In this document: one piece after another, positions 9,548 through 18,347 of the stretch | How the letters are laid out: every line of letters begins with the position of its first letter | Position numbering within the stretch: the first letter of the stretch is position 1 | Assembly (NCBI GenBank): GCA_963775805.1 | Contig: CAVZKG010000005.1 | Span: 310,001 to 374,000, forward strand | DNA from: JAFAMB01 sp963775805 | Lineage (GTDB): Bacteria; Verrucomicrobiota; Verrucomicrobiia; Chthoniobacterales; JAFAMB01 | Direction: 5' to 3' | Length of the DNA: 64,000 bases | Program-made: the position numbers and the translations under genes | The notes under the pieces: model-generated | Told to the model about the DNA's origin: nothing | Database searches by the model: none | What the model saw: the letters and a program-made list of their open reading frames with translations, nothing else

Positions 9548-10432
9548 GTGGCAACTGAAATCTCCTTTAACGGCTTTTTGAGCGACCAGGCCGAGGAAAT
9601 GAGCAAAGCGATTAGGCGAGAGCACAAGCAGCTTTTCTTCTACTTGAATGAGGTCAACGAGAAAGCTCATCAATATCGAAACCTCTGGCGGATCGGGGCG
9701 AGGAACTTAAAGGTTCTATTTGCCGCTGCATTGTTCCATCGTGCTCTGACTGCGTACCAAGCGTTGATCTTGCTGACCCAGAAGGGCTTCGCTTCCGAAG
9801 CACGAGCAACTTGCCGAAATATCCTAGAGGCGAAGTTCAAACTGGCGTATCTTTTAAAGGAACCTGAGGCAGCCGTTTTGTTAATAGCGCTCGGTGAGAA
9901 AAGAAGAGCCGATCGTCTCAAGGATATGAAATCCGGAAAGCTTCCGGTTCCTGAAAAACTTAAAGGTCAAGACTGGGATGCGGTCATCGCGAAAGCGGAA
10001 GAACTTCTAAAAGATGAAAAGGGAGTCAAAAGGAAGCTTCCATCAATGTGGCAAATCGCCAAAACTTGTGGGTTGGAGCAGGATTATCTCGGATTCTATT
10101 CCTTTTTTTCTGAAGCCACGCACGCTGGCCATATCGAATTGGAGCAGTATCTGAAGTTCAACCCAGAAGGCACCGCAGTTGAGACTCTCCTTTACGGCCC
10201 AGCCGATGGTGATTGGGTCGAATTAGCGGTCCTACAAGGAGCTGGCATCCTGATCGATTGTATGGAAATCAGTGCACACATTTTCGGGATTCGGTGTAAA
10301 CGGGATTTTGAACTCTTGTTCAAGCCTCTCATAAAACGAAATGATGAGATGATGCAACGGTTCCGGGGGTTGTTTCTCGAAGAGGCCCACCTACAAGAGC
10401 GACCTACCCCTGGCAGAAAGAAACCGAAGTAG
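9548..10432 (+). CDS. DUF5677 domain protein
   Basis: This intact 294-residue protein has the DUF5677 pattern: an N-terminal helical part, then a long helical bundle with AYQALILLTQKGFASEARATC, then RNILEAKFKLAYLL, a second helical segment (YLGFYSFFSEATHAGHIELE), and a basic C-terminal tail. No membrane segment or signal peptide is visible. The biochemical role of DUF5677 is unknown; members occur as single genes and in defence neighbourhoods. The start overlaps the 3' end of the helicase frame by 34 bp, so the helicase tail may have been replaced when this gene arrived. It is the only sizeable undamaged gene in the first 11 kb. Confidence 0.65.
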   Translation: MATEISFNGFLSDQAEEMSKAIRREHKQLFFYLNEVNEKAHQYRNLWRIGARNLKVLFAAALFHRALTAYQALILLTQKGFASEARATCRNILEAKFKLAYLLKEPEAAVLLIALGEKRRADRLKDMKSGKLPVPEKLKGQDWDAVIAKAEELLKDEKGVKRKLPSMWQIAKTCGLEQDYLGFYSFFSEATHAGHIELEQYLKFNPEGTAVETLLYGPADGDWVELAVLQGAGILIDCMEISAHIFGIRCKRDFELLFKPLIKRNDEMMQRFRGLFLEEAHLQERPTPGRKKPK

Positions 10433-10453
10433 TGAATCATTTAGAATTCACCG

Positions 10454-11053
10454 ATGTACGGTTTCTATCGTGACATCATAACGCTTGATTTCTGGGTTTT
10501 GCGTAAAAAAACTCGCGCCGCTTGTTCCAGAAGAAGACCGATCTAAGCTAACGCTTCAGGTCTATTTTGAGTACATTTGCTTCTTCCTCTGCGTGTCGAA
10601 TCGATTGGCGTCGAGTTCCGGCTTTTCTTACTTCGAGGTCGGTAAAATGCAGGAACCCATAGGTCCGGTGGTCATTGATTATGTAGTTGGCGACGTTTTC
10701 GCGGAGGGTGCTGAAGAGGCTAGCAACTCAGAGACAGTTTTTACGCGCTGGTTAATGCTCGGGAAAGCGAGTACTCAAAATCGAAGGAGTACGCCTCGGA
10801 GCAGTGGAAACCGCTAAGCGGAACGTCGACCGTGGAAATGTTGACGCGGAACATAGCCAAGATCCTGGATTCGTATAACCCGGAAGTCCTTTTCCAAATC
10901 CAACTTTCGGCTCGGGAGTCCGGACTTGCGGCAGAACTTACGAAACTAATATCCAAGTCCAGACTATCGCCGTCGATAAGACGTCGACCTCGCCTACTTC
11001 CAGGCCAGGTAACGACTACGCTCGAGACTAATCCGGCGTCTATTAGCTTATAG
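10454..11053 (+). pseudogene. Unknown protein gene with two frameshifts
   Basis: A continuous protein can be read if two homopolymer indels are corrected. From ATG 10454 it reads MYGFYRDIITLDFWVLRKK. Dropping one A of the seven-A run at 10505-10511 leads into LAPLVPEEDRSKLTLQVYFE and YFEVGKMQEPIGPVVIDYV. Adding one T at 10738-10742 gives ETVFYALVNARESEYSKSKE and then SGTSTVEMLTRNIAKILDSY. The three segments carry similar coding character and join smoothly, so I treat them as one gene of about 200 codons. I do not recognise the family. It lies 21 bp after the DUF5677 gene and may have been co-transcribed with it. Confidence 0.45.
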
Positions 11054-11248
11054 GTTATCGCTCTACTAAATGGCATTTCGTCGACCTGTAACCACCGACG
11101 CCGACCGCTCCGACTTATCTCCGATAACAATTGTGAACGCATGTGGCGTTTAACAAAGCAAAAACGCTTTCGCCTGGGCAGCTAAAAAAAATCCAGCATA
11201 GTCGCCTAAAGCCGGTAGTAGTCGAGGTTGGTGGAAAGAGACAAGCCA

Positions 11249-11491
11249 TTAGTCGAAGTGACGATTACAAAATGCCCGACCAGAGCCGGATTTGAGATAA
11301 CTCTCGAAGCGAACCGCAGTCGCTTTCTGTTCGAATGCGAGGTAGGTTTTGAGCTTCCAAGGACGGTACTTCGCAGCATGAGAGTCTACGTCGGCCTGAT
11401 GCTGGCACAAGCGCTGCCGCAGATTGTCGGTGTAGCCAATGTAGAAATGACCGGGCACCGCGACGGATTCGAGAATGTAGACGTAGTGCAT
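11249..11491 (-). CDS. Small GIY-YIG nuclease domain protein
   Basis: The 80-residue product is a stand-alone GIY-YIG (UvrC N-terminal-like) domain: MHYVYILES, then FYIGYTDNLRQRLCQH with the catalytic arginine, KLKTYLAFEQKATAVRFESY with the metal-binding glutamate, and LKSGSGRAF at the end. I chose the ATG at 11491; the frame is open further upstream to 11674, but that extension crosses the tRNA gene. Such proteins are common and of uncertain role (DNA repair or element-linked endonucleases). It sits between decayed accessory genes and tRNA-Gly. Confidence 0.75.
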   Translation of the reverse strand: MHYVYILESVAVPGHFYIGYTDNLRQRLCQHQADVDSHAAKYRPWKLKTYLAFEQKATAVRFESYLKSGSGRAFCNRHFD

Positions 11492-11603
11492 GTTAGGTTT
11501 GTCCGCCTCCGGGCCGCTGAGGCGGCCCTTCGGCGCGACGCTTTCGCCCTTTGGGTAAATTTCGTTGATCGGCGCATCCACAAGCGGGCCCTGCCGCGCT
11601 GTA

Positions 11604-11624
11604 GCCCGCGAGGAACGAGCGGGC
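11604..11624. repeat. Hairpin GCCCGC/GCGGGC just past the tRNA-Gly 3' end
   Basis: GCCCGC at 11604-11609 and GCGGGC at 11619-11624 form a perfect 6-bp stem with a 9-base loop. It lies 3 bases downstream of the tRNA-Gly 3' end on the minus strand and lacks a T-tract. It may aid tRNA 3' processing or termination, or be a small dispersed palindrome. Confidence 0.35.
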
Positions 11625-11627
11625 GAA

Positions 11628-11698
11628 AGCGGGTGAAGGGAATCGAACCCTCGTATTGAGCTTGGGAAGCTCACGTTCTACCATTGAACTACACCCGC
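11628..11698 (-). tRNA. tRNA-Gly (anticodon CCC)
   Basis: The complement folds into a standard 71-nt cloverleaf. The acceptor stem GCGGGTG pairs with CACCCGC, the D-arm contains AGTTCAATGGTAGAAC, the anticodon stem TGAGC/GCTCA encloses loop TTCCCAA (anticodon CCC, reading GGG), and the T-arm has GGTTCGATTCC. CCA is not encoded. Its 3' end points toward the decayed accessory region, the orientation expected when elements integrate at a tRNA 3' end, although no matching att repeat is visible inside the window. Confidence 0.93.
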
Positions 11699-11840
11699 AT
11701 CTGACTTTCCTTTGCTCGGTGCGTCCGGGGTGAACGACACTCTGCGCAGGCAAACGATTCTAGCGCAAGTGGATTGCTCTGCAACTGAGAACGATGGACT
11801 TGCCGCGGGAACACCGTATTGTCGCTGAACATTAGGATAC

Positions 11841-13985
11841 ATGGGCCCCCGCAAAAAGAAATCGCTAGAAGAACGCTTGTTCGAACTCATTGGATCGGCA
11901 AACTACCAGCCACTCAACAAAACTGAACTCGCTAAACAGCTGAAGATTGAGATCAGCGACCGTTCAAGGTTCCGGCGCTTGCTGAACGAACTCGAAGAGG
12001 CCGGCAAGATCACACGCATCCGCAAGGATCGATATGTCCTGCCTCAGCAGGCGGACCTCATGGTGGGCGTCCTGCAGGTCAATCCGGATGGGTACGGATA
12101 TTTGATCAATGAATCTGGAGATGGATTAGGGGATCTTTACGTCTCCGCCGAGAATCAGGGGACGGCGATGCATCGAGACCGGGTGGTGGCAAGGATTGTG
12201 CGGGACCGTCCAGTTTCCGACCGTGTCCGGCGATCACGCTCGAATCGCGAAGGCCGCGTTATTAAGATTCTTGAACGCGCGAACAGCACGATCGTCGGCA
12301 CCTTACAGAGGTCGAAGAATTTCTACTACGTCGTTCCGGATGAACCGGCCCTTGTGCACGATATCTACGTCACGATCGAGGCGGGGCGAACGCCTCGCGC
12401 ACCGGAGATCGACGACAAAGTGGTGGTTCGTCTTGAGCCTTGGGAACATCGACATCTGAATCCGGAAGGGGAGATTGTCGAAGTCCTGGGACCGGCAACA
12501 AAACCGGGGGTCGACATCCTTTCGATCATCCGGAAGTACGATCTTTCGGTGGCGTTTCCGGATGCAGTCATAAAGGAGTCTGAGGAAATTTCACTCGAGA
12601 TTTCTACCAAAGAGCTGCGAACACGGGAGGATTTGCGATCGGTGTCAGTGTTTACGATTGATCCGGACGACGCACGCGATTTTGACGATGCCCTGCATGT
12701 GGTGGAGACCAACAGTGGTTGGACTGTTGGCATTCATATTGCGGATGTATCGCATTATGTAAAACCGGGATCCGCATTGGATCGCGAGGCAATGCTTCGT
12801 GGAAACAGTGTCTACCTTCCTGATCGCGTACTTCCGATGCTGCCGGAACGGCTTTCGAATCTGGCCTGCAGCTTGAGGCCGAATGAGGACCACCTAACGA
12901 AATCCGTTTTTGTTGAGTTCGATCGATCCGGTAGAATCAAGGGGCATCGTTTTGCGGCGACGGTGATTCGCAGCGTCGGTCGCCTGACTTATCGGGAAGC
13001 GTTAGCCATTTTGAAACGGGAACCGGCCGATGCACTTGATCGAAATGTACACCAGGCGTGGCGGCTTGCGGCGATACTCCGGGAACGGCGATTCAAACAG
13101 GGTGCTCTGGAGCTGGATATGCCGGAGGTTCGCGTCCTCCTGGACAGGGAAGGGAAAGCAGTCGGTCTGGTTCGCGAAGAGAACGATATTTCTCATCAAC
13201 TCATTGAGGAGTTCATGCTTCTGGCGAATGAAATTGTCGCACGTGACACAAAAAAGCGAATGGTCCCGTCGCTTTATCGGATCCATGAAGATCCTGCTGC
13301 TGAACGGCTCGCGGATTATCGGGTACAGATTCAATCATACGGCATCGAGGTAGGTGATCTGTCGCAACGGCGAGAGATGCAACGTTTTTTGAAATTGATC
13401 GTTGGAAGGCATGAAGAGGGAGCTTTGAAAATCGGGCTGTTGCGCAGCCTCCGCAGGGCGGCTTATTCCTCAGACCCGATTGGTCATTACGGTCTCGCAA
13501 AATCAGATTACACGCACTTTACCAGCCCGATCCGTCGATATGCAGATTTGATTGTGCATCGAGCGTTCACCTCAATGCTGCAGCGGCGTGGCGCGAAACC
13601 GCCGCGCTCCAGCGATCTTGGACCGGTTTGCGAGCATATCTCGACTACAGAAAGGACCGCTGCGGATGCCGAGCGCGAAGCGGTCCGACTGAAGAAAATG
13701 GAATACTTTTCCGGGCTCGCGAGGAAGCCCCATCGGTTGGACGCCACGATCATTGAAGTGCGAAACTTTGGGCTTCTGGTGGAATTGCAGGAGGCGCTGG
13801 TCGTCGGGTTGATTCGGATCTCGTCGATCGATCTGGATTTCTTCATTTTTGACCCGGTGCGTCAACGGATTACCGGGCGTCGTACGAAGATGAGTTTCGG
13901 CGTCGGGGACCAGGTGGTTGTTCGGATAAAGCGAATCGATTTGCTCAAACAACGGATCGATTTTGCGTTCATTGCGAGAAAATGA
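11841..13985 (+). CDS. rnr: Ribonuclease R (RNB-family 3'-5' exoribonuclease)
   Basis: The 714-residue protein has the full RNase R layout. An N-terminal winged-helix segment (residues 10-70, LNKTELAKQLKIEISDRS) precedes two cold-shock-like domains (about 75-235). The RNB catalytic domain carries TIDPDDARDFDDALHV near residue 272, whose aspartates bind Mg2+, and YTHFTSPIRRYADLIVHR further on. A C-terminal S1 domain (about 620-710) is followed by a basic end. It degrades structured RNA from the 3' end in the cytoplasm and takes part in rRNA and tRNA quality control. The ATG at 11841 directly precedes GPRKKKS, a usual type of start. It is the first clearly undamaged long gene after the accessory region. 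Confidence 0.95.
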   Translation: MGPRKKKSLEERLFELIGSANYQPLNKTELAKQLKIEISDRSRFRRLLNELEEAGKITRIRKDRYVLPQQADLMVGVLQVNPDGYGYLINESGDGLGDLYVSAENQGTAMHRDRVVARIVRDRPVSDRVRRSRSNREGRVIKILERANSTIVGTLQRSKNFYYVVPDEPALVHDIYVTIEAGRTPRAPEIDDKVVVRLEPWEHRHLNPEGEIVEVLGPATKPGVDILSIIRKYDLSVAFPDAVIKESEEISLEISTKELRTREDLRSVSVFTIDPDDARDFDDALHVVETNSGWTVGIHIADVSHYVKPGSALDREAMLRGNSVYLPDRVLPMLPERLSNLACSLRPNEDHLTKSVFVEFDRSGRIKGHRFAATVIRSVGRLTYREALAILKREPADALDRNVHQAWRLAAILRERRFKQGALELDMPEVRVLLDREGKAVGLVREENDISHQLIEEFMLLANEIVARDTKKRMVPSLYRIHEDPAAERLADYRVQIQSYGIEVGDLSQRREMQRFLKLIVGRHEEGALKIGLLRSLRRAAYSSDPIGHYGLAKSDYTHFTSPIRRYADLIVHRAFTSMLQRRGAKPPRSSDLGPVCEHISTTERTAADAEREAVRLKKMEYFSGLARKPHRLDATIIEVRNFGLLVELQEALVVGLIRISSIDLDFFIFDPVRQRITGRRTKMSFGVGDQVVVRIKRIDLLKQRIDFAFIARK

Positions 13986-14135
13986 AGGGTTGCAAAATAG
14001 AACCTGGAGACGACAATTAAAGTGTTTACCGTAAATGCCTTTTGTGTCAGCCTTTTGTGTCATTAAGCAGAGTTCTTCCTACGGTCGCGGCCGGACAGAG
14101 ACCGATAGTTTAAGTGGCATCCCCTCCCAATCATC

Positions 14136-14354
14136 ATGGACAACGTAATCATCACGAAAGAACTCCAAGTTGAGCGTAAGCATTTCTACATTGAATTTCG
14201 AGAAAACGAACGAGGCCGATTCATGCGGATTACGGAAGAAGCTCATGGTCGTCGCAATACGATCATCATTCCGAGCACGGGCCTTGAGGAGTTCATGGCG
14301 ATGGCCGGTGAAGTGATCCAAACGGCGGATCGGGTGCCTGCGACACACGGATAA
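14136..14354 (+). CDS. PUR-alpha-like nucleic-acid-binding protein (DUF3276)
   Basis: The 72-residue protein has one PUR repeat: a beta-rich stretch with KELQVERKHFYIEFRENERG, then RFMRITEEA, then a terminal helix (STGLEEFMAMAGEVIQ). This is the size and layout of bacterial single-repeat PUR/DUF3276 proteins, which dimerise and bind single-stranded DNA or RNA. In spirochaetes a relative (BpuR) acts as a nucleic-acid-binding regulator. Here it stands alone between rnr and ppdK. Targets cannot be read from the sequence. Confidence 0.8.
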   Translation: MDNVIITKELQVERKHFYIEFRENERGRFMRITEEAHGRRNTIIIPSTGLEEFMAMAGEVIQTADRVPATHG

Positions 14355-14638
14355 TTTCAATTGGTCTACTGACAAGCCGGGATTGAAACGCAATTGCGCT
14401 TGTCGACCCGATCGAACATTCTAGTTTTCTATCACAAAAATTTGAGGAGTAACGTTGTACTGAATGGGCGGCTGCAAGGGGGCTTTGTTGCACGTTTCCG
14501 CTCTATTCTTCGCTAGCAGCCGGATTCAATACTCCGGCGCCATACGGCGTTGACAGGTGGTGACTCTTCGCTAGTGTCACTTCTCTCTCGAATAAGCGCT
14601 ATGCGCTCCCTCCAATTCTCGATCTCCAAGATGACTTT

Positions 14639-17422
14639 ATGGCAACAAAAGTGAAGAAGGCTAACAAGGTTGCTTCCAAGAAGGTTTCGACGAAGGCAAA
14701 ACCGGCAAACAAAAAATCGCAAGGCTCCACTAAGGTACGCTACGTCTACTACTTCGGAGACGGCAAAGCGGACGGCGATGGGAAGATGAAACCCCTGTTG
14801 GGTGGTAAGGGGGCGAACCTGCACGAAATGACACGGATCGGATTGCCGGTTCCTCCCGGCTTTACGATCAGCACGGAGGTTTGCACCTACTTCTACGACA
14901 ACAAGCGGACCTATCCTGCGGAACTGAACGCTCAAGTCGATGCCGCATTGGCGAAAGTGGAAAAATCGGCCGGTAAAAAGCTGGGCGACAAGAATGACCC
15001 GCTTCTGTTGTCCGTTCGTTCCGGCGCCCGGGATTCGATGCCCGGAATGATGGACACGATCCTTAATCTCGGAATGAACGATGCGGTTGTGAAGGTTGTG
15101 GCCGAGAAAAGCGGTAATCCACGATTCGCCTGGGACTCCTACCGTCGATTTCTTCAGATGTACGGCGACGTTGTGATGGGAGTGCAGAAACGCGAGAACG
15201 AAGATCACGACCCGTTCGAACTAATCATTGAATCCGTTAAACACGAGGCGGGGGTTGAACATGACCTCGAGCTGACCGCTGAGAATCTCCAGGCTCTGGT
15301 GGCAAAATTCAAGGCGCTCATTAAGGAACGAACCGGGAAAGATTTTCCGCAGGATCCGCACCAGCAGCTCTGGGGCGCCGTTGGGGCAGTGTTCGGTTCC
15401 TGGAACAACGACCGTGCGATTGTCTATCGACGTAAATACAATATTCCGCATGAGTGGGGAACGGCAGTCAACGTTCAGACAATGGTCTTTGGAAATCGAG
15501 GGGACAGCAGCGCGACCGGAGTGGCATTCACACGCGACCCGGCGACAGGGGAAAGGGTATTCTACGGCGAGTATCTGATCAACGCACAGGGTGAAGATGT
15601 TGTTGCAGGTGTAAGAACACCGAATCCTGTGGCCGCGCTGGCTAAGGAAATGCCTGCTGCCCACAAGGAACTGCTCAAGGTTCGCGAAACGCTCGAAAAA
15701 CATTTCCACGACATGCAGGATCTCGAATTCACGGTCGAGGATAACCGGCTATATATCCTTCAGACCCGTAACGGCAAACGAACTGGGATCGCGGCGGTCC
15801 GAATTGCGGTGGAAATGGTAAAGGAAAAACTGATCAGCAAGGAAGAAGCCGTCAAACGAATCCCCGCTGATTCCTTGTCGCATCTGCTGGCGCCGGTGTT
15901 CGACCGGCAGAGTGTCAAGTCTGCGAAGAAGATTGCGACAGGACTGGCAGCCGGTCCAGGCGCGGCAAGTGGCCAGATCGTATTCAACGCGAAGGACGCG
16001 GTGGAATGGGCAAACAAAGGCAAACCGGTCATCCTGGTGCGAGTCGAGACGTCTCCGGAGGATCTTCGCGGGATGATTGCCGCGGAGGCAATCCTTACCG
16101 CACGCGGAGGCGTTTCGTCTCATGCGGCCTTGGTGGCACGACAGATGGGGAAGGTGTGCGTCTGCGGTGCGTCGACGCTCCAGATCGACTACACGAACCG
16201 AACTCTGACCGCCGGCCCGGTCACGTTGAAACAGGGGGATTTTATTTCCGTAGATGGGACGGCCGGTGAAGTCTATGCCGGCGAGGTTAAGACCGCGCAC
16301 TCTGAGGTTGTGCAGGTGTTGGTTGAGAAAAAACTCGACCCGAAAAAGAGTCAGACGTTTCAGGAGTTCTCGTCGCTGCTCGGGTGGGCAGATAAAATTC
16401 GCAAACTCGATATCCGCACAAATGCTGACACACCGGAACAGGTCGCGACGGCAATCGCCTTCGGCGCAAAAGGGATCGGCTTAACCCGGACGGAACACAT
16501 GTTCTTCGAAGGGGATCGCATTGATGCGATGCGGGAGATGATTCTCGCCAGCACGCTAGAGGAGCGGAAAGCCGCGCTGGCAAAATTGCTGCCGTTTCAG
16601 CGAGAGGACTTTGTTGGAATCTTCAAAGAGCTGAAGGGATTACCGGCAACAATCCGGACTTTGGATCCGCCGCTTCATGAGTTTCTGCCGCAGACTGAGG
16701 CGCAACAGGCCGACCTCGGAAAGAAACTCGGAATTCCTGCCGAAAAAATCCATCGCCGTGTGGAAGAATTGCACGAGTTCAATCCGATGCTTGGTCACCG
16801 CGGATGCCGTTTGGGAATCAGTTTTCCCGAAGTCACCGAAATGCAGGCGCGTGCGATTTTTGAGGCTGCCGCGGAGGTCCAAAGACTTAAGATCAAGGTG
16901 AAACCGGAGATCATGATTCCGCTTGTCGGGTTTCCAAAGGAGTTAAAGCTCCAGATCGACATCGTTCATCGCGTTGCCGCCGAGGTTGCGAAAGAAAAAA
17001 AGACCAAGTTCAATTACCTGGTCGGAACGATGATTGAAATCCCTCGAGCCGCGCTTGTGGCGGACAAGATCGCGGAGGACGCCGAATTCTTCAGCTTCGG
17101 CACCAACGATCTGACGCAGACCACGCTTGGCATGAGTCGTGATGATTCGGGTAGTTTTTTACCCGGGTACCAGGAGCTGGAAATCATCAAGAACAACCCG
17201 TTTGCGACGATCGACCAGAAGGGGGTTGGAAAGCTGATGGAGCTCGCCCGTGACAATGCGCATAAGACCCGGGAGGATATCAAACTCGGTATTTGCGGCG
17301 AGCACGGTGGAGATCCGGAGAGCGTAAAATATTGTCATCGAATCGGTCTCTCCTACGTGAGCTGCAGCCCGTTCCGGGTTCCAGTGGCACGCCTGGCGGC
17401 CGCTCAGGCAGCGCTCGAGTAG
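14639..17422 (+). CDS. ppdK: Pyruvate, phosphate dikinase
   Basis: The 927-residue enzyme interconverts pyruvate, ATP and phosphate with phosphoenolpyruvate, AMP and diphosphate. The N-terminal ATP-grasp domain has KPLLGGKGANLHEMTRIGLP and VRSGARDSMPGMMDTILNLG. The swivelling phosphohistidine domain has LTARGGVSSHAALVARQMGK with the catalytic histidine near residue 500. The C-terminal TIM barrel has GIGLTRTEHMFF and the active-site segment CGEHGGDPESVKYCHRIG. The first 30 or so residues (KVKKANKVASKKVSTKAKPA) are a lysine-rich extension absent from most homologues; a later start is possible but none has a better context. The gene has no operon partner and likely supports glycolysis or gluconeogenesis with a PPi-based branch. 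Confidence 0.95.
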   Translation: MATKVKKANKVASKKVSTKAKPANKKSQGSTKVRYVYYFGDGKADGDGKMKPLLGGKGANLHEMTRIGLPVPPGFTISTEVCTYFYDNKRTYPAELNAQVDAALAKVEKSAGKKLGDKNDPLLLSVRSGARDSMPGMMDTILNLGMNDAVVKVVAEKSGNPRFAWDSYRRFLQMYGDVVMGVQKRENEDHDPFELIIESVKHEAGVEHDLELTAENLQALVAKFKALIKERTGKDFPQDPHQQLWGAVGAVFGSWNNDRAIVYRRKYNIPHEWGTAVNVQTMVFGNRGDSSATGVAFTRDPATGERVFYGEYLINAQGEDVVAGVRTPNPVAALAKEMPAAHKELLKVRETLEKHFHDMQDLEFTVEDNRLYILQTRNGKRTGIAAVRIAVEMVKEKLISKEEAVKRIPADSLSHLLAPVFDRQSVKSAKKIATGLAAGPGAASGQIVFNAKDAVEWANKGKPVILVRVETSPEDLRGMIAAEAILTARGGVSSHAALVARQMGKVCVCGASTLQIDYTNRTLTAGPVTLKQGDFISVDGTAGEVYAGEVKTAHSEVVQVLVEKKLDPKKSQTFQEFSSLLGWADKIRKLDIRTNADTPEQVATAIAFGAKGIGLTRTEHMFFEGDRIDAMREMILASTLEERKAALAKLLPFQREDFVGIFKELKGLPATIRTLDPPLHEFLPQTEAQQADLGKKLGIPAEKIHRRVEELHEFNPMLGHRGCRLGISFPEVTEMQARAIFEAAAEVQRLKIKVKPEIMIPLVGFPKELKLQIDIVHRVAAEVAKEKKTKFNYLVGTMIEIPRAALVADKIAEDAEFFSFGTNDLTQTTLGMSRDDSGSFLPGYQELEIIKNNPFATIDQKGVGKLMELARDNAHKTREDIKLGICGEHGGDPESVKYCHRIGLSYVSCSPFRVPVARLAAAQAALE

Positions 17423-17498
17423 TGAAGTGCCACGGAGTGGCACCGCCAAGGTAGCGCAGGCGTTCTGCCTGCGCCACCGCCTCCACGTCCCTGAAGCG

Positions 17499-17620
17499 CA
17501 TTCAACGCGACATCGCTCCAGTCAGGACAGACCCTCCAAAAAAATCCGAATCTCTGCGGCCTAGGCGTCTTTGTGGTCGTTAAATCCTCTGTGCCCTCCG
17601 TGTCTCCGTGGTGAATCCGA
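17499..17620 (+). repeat. Dispersed intergenic repeat, copy A
   Basis: This non-coding stretch shares several blocks, in the same order, with the intergenic region at about 51130-51215: TTCAACGCGAYATCGCTCC, GGACAG, AAAAATCCGAA, CTCTGCG and CTCCGTGGTGAATCC. Differences are scattered substitutions and a short extra piece (TAGGCGTCTTTGTGGTCGTTAAATCC-like) in this copy. It is a multicopy intergenic sequence of unknown function. It lies between convergent ppdK and the GT2 gene, where a terminator would be expected. Confidence 0.6.
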
Positions 17621-17627
17621 GTCCCTT

Positions 17628-18347
17628 CTACTTTGAGACTTCCCTCGGTTTCTCGCTCTTTAGCTCAAACTTGATTTGGCGCGCCAGTAACCAACGGACG
17701 CCAAACATATCGATGGTGGCGTTTAGCGCGCGATTGCCAAAGTTGTATTTGCTCGTCCCGTGCTGCCGAGTCCGATGGTTCACTGGAATCTCTTTGATCC
17801 TGTAGCCGTGGCCTTTAATCAGAGCGGGAATGAAGCGGTGCATCCCGTGAAATGGAATTAGGGCTTCCCGACAGTCTCGTCGCATCGCTTTCAGCGTGCA
17901 CCCCGTGTCGTGCACTCCATCCTTTGTGAATCGGCTCCGGATAAAGTTCGCGATTTTACTTTGAATCCGCTTGAACCAGGTGTCCCGGCGTTTCTTCCGA
18001 ATCCCGCAGACGAGATCAGCGCCCTGTTCAATTTCCGATAGCAATCTCGGAATATCCTTCGGATCGTTTTGCAGATCGCCGTCAATCAACACCAGAATTT
18101 CGCCAGTCGCCGCCGAAAGTCCGGCATACATCGCTGCGCTCTGGCCTGTGTTACGAGCAAATTCGATCGCCCGGATGCAAGGCCCAGGCTTGATCTGCTC
18201 AAGGGTTCGATCCTGGGAACCGTCATCGACGAACAGCAGTTCGTGTGAGATGCCATCGAGCGCGCTCTCGAGTTCCGTCTGCAACTGCCCTATATTTCCC
18301 TCCTCGTTGAAAACTGGAATTATGACCGAGACTTTTGGAGTCATCAC
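17628..18347 (-). CDS. GT2 glycosyltransferase, polyprenyl-phosphate type (DPM1/ArnC-like)
   Basis: The 239-residue protein is a family 2 glycosyltransferase: VSVIIPVFNEEGNIGQL at the N-terminus, FVDDGSQDRT (nucleotide-sugar binding), LIDGDLQNDP (metal-binding DxD-like), and VNHRTRQHGTSKYNFGNRAL, the segment typical of dolichyl- or undecaprenyl-phosphate sugar synthases. It lacks the C-terminal membrane segments of ArnC and resembles soluble DPM1-type enzymes. Its start overlaps the stop of the upstream GT39 gene by 4 bp, so the two are translationally coupled. I infer that it makes the polyprenyl-phosphate sugar donor used by the GT39 protein. The sugar is unknown. Confidence 0.85.
   Translation of the reverse strand: MMTPKVSVIIPVFNEEGNIGQLQTELESALDGISHELLFVDDGSQDRTLEQIKPGPCIRAIEFARNTGQSAAMYAGLSAATGEILVLIDGDLQNDPKDIPRLLSEIEQGADLVCGIRKKRRDTWFKRIQSKIANFIRSRFTKDGVHDTGCTLKAMRRDCREALIPFHGMHRFIPALIKGHGYRIKEIPVNHRTRQHGTSKYNFGNRALNATIDMFGVRWLLARQIKFELKSEKPREVSK

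Larger units (their letters stand above)
5470..9581 (+). pseudogene. HamB/AbpB-like SF2 DEAD/DEAH helicase, split by an IS element and frameshifted
   Basis: The coding sequence is 5470-6291 plus 7909-9581, about 830 codons once the IS at 6292-7904 is removed. Excision with one CTAG copy joins NRRAL to VWPAQAAGIERLRD in frame. The N-terminal part is helical. The helicase core shows motif I TPTGSGKTAV, motif II VDEAHMV, motif V IIATSTLSEGVNLP and motif VI FTNLIGRAGRPG. Further lesions are visible. One G is missing at 5640-5642, where an extra G would give YLDEGMLLLQCGIF. A pair of compensating indels near 8770 and 8803 turns an expected AALQLAAERPDGSK into unrelated residues. The C-terminus loses family-like sequence near 9500 and overlaps the next gene. 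It pairs with the HamA-like gene just upstream; Hachiman couples such a helicase to a nuclease. It is almost certainly non-functional now. Confidence 0.7.
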
